DNA of 13,116 bases from NCBI GenBank assembly GCA_020252385.1, contig JADCDC010000057.1:1-13116 (forward strand), written 5' to 3'. How positions within the stretch are numbered: position 1 is the stretch's first letter; each line of letters opens with the position of its first letter. The notes beneath the pieces are model-generated. The model saw nothing but the letters and a program-made list of their open reading frames with translations, was not told where the DNA came from and did not search any database. Shown here in pieces: positions 12,757 to 13,116 of this stretch. Source of the DNA: Aestuariivirga sp. Its GTDB lineage: Bacteria; Pseudomonadota; Alphaproteobacteria; Rhizobiales; Aestuariivirgaceae. A program made the translations under genes and the position numbers.

Positions 12757-13116
12757 TGGGATCGTAGTTGAATCTGCCGGCAACCACTCTTTGCGGCCAG
12801 AGATTGCTGCTGAAATTCTGTGCAGCTTGTATCCAGGGAAGCATAGTGGTGGCTTGGGTAACCGAAAGGCTTATGGCTCGCCGTAAAGCAAATGCGGCTG
12901 AAAAGGAGCCAGACCGCTCAATTTTGATATATCGACCAGCCCCAGCGCGCCCTCTCAACCGTCCTGAAGGCCCTGGACGCCAGCGGCAGCCTGTCCCGGC
13001 TGATGGTGGCGTCTTCGCCGGGGGCTTGCAGCGCGTCACCACACCCTTCTCTTCACCACCTGCACATGCAGCGCCGCCGCGGGCAAATCCACCGTGGACA
13101 GGCTCACATTCCGTGC
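12757..13116. other. Right flank with no identified gene
   Basis: These 360 bp follow the binding-protein stop. On the plus strand an ATG at 12872 opens a frame that stays open to the window end (MARRKANAAEKEPD...), but its proline-rich later part looks like a shadow frame. On the minus strand, 12918-13042 holds a frame reading DATISRDRLPLASRAFRTVE and ending WGWSIYQN before a stop, preceded in another frame by NVSLSTVDLPAAALHVQVV. That looks like the C-terminus of a frameshifted or decayed leftward gene. I do not recognise the family. Confidence 0.3.
12774..12800 (+). terminator. Weak bulged hairpin after the binding-protein gene
   Basis: CTGCCGGCAA (12774-12783) and TTGCGGCCAG (12791-12800) form a stem with two bulges around a 7-nt loop, 18 nt past the stop codon of the binding-protein gene. 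The place suits an operon terminator. No T-run follows, so it is at best a weak or Rho-assisted signal. Confidence 0.3.

Noticed and set aside
1..13116. CRISPR array
   Set aside because: No series of regularly spaced identical repeats is visible; the only repeat pair is two diverged copies 308 bp apart.

Overview
The window looks like a piece of a Proteobacterial chromosome, most likely alphaproteobacterial. The reasons are high GC with GC-rich third positions, a Bug/TctC solute-binding protein, a pcaHG pair, an OccR/NocR-like LysR regulator, and an IS3-family OrfA fragment of a type common in rhizobia and sphingomonads. The taxonomic placement is inference; no rRNA or other marker gene is present.

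Left half (1-6597): accessory DNA. One very large leftward gene (275-5371, 1698 codons) encodes a superfamily 1 helicase of the DNA2/NAM7/Upf1 type. It carries a Vsr/MTES_1575-like PD-(D/E)XK nuclease domain after the helicase core and a GreA/GreB C-terminal-like domain at the extreme C-terminus. This is the best candidate for a poorly described system and is probably a single-gene anti-phage or DNA-quality-control factor. Its 5' side is a 1.2-kb scar (5372-6597) with no convincing intact gene. The scar holds a short unidentified ORF (5408-5617), two diverged copies of a 48-bp repeat exactly 308 bp apart, a tRNA-3'-end-like string, and a truncated IS3-family orfA (6334-6462).

Right half (6598-12756): an aromatic/hydroaromatic-acid catabolic block. 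A rightward group encodes a PF12831-type FAD-dependent oxidoreductase and both subunits of an intradiol dioxygenase of the protocatechuate 3,4-dioxygenase type (pcaH, pcaG). A convergent LysR regulator follows. A second rightward operon encodes a shikimate/quinate dehydrogenase family protein with an altered substrate pocket, overlapping by 4 nt a Bug/TctC periplasmic binding protein. A plausible reading is capture and uptake of a carboxylic acid, NAD(P)- and flavin-dependent oxidation to a catechol-type acid, and ring cleavage. No dehydroshikimate dehydratase, pcaB/C/D or transporter membrane subunit lies in the window.

The 625-bp gap between lysR and the dehydrogenase gene is rich in inverted repeats. 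It includes a LysR-type ATTAC-N5-GTAAT palindrome, a 12-bp hairpin, and a possible 23-codon leader ORF whose 3' half lies in a 13-bp stem just before the dehydrogenase ribosome-binding site. The last 360 bp (12757-13116) hold no gene I can identify.
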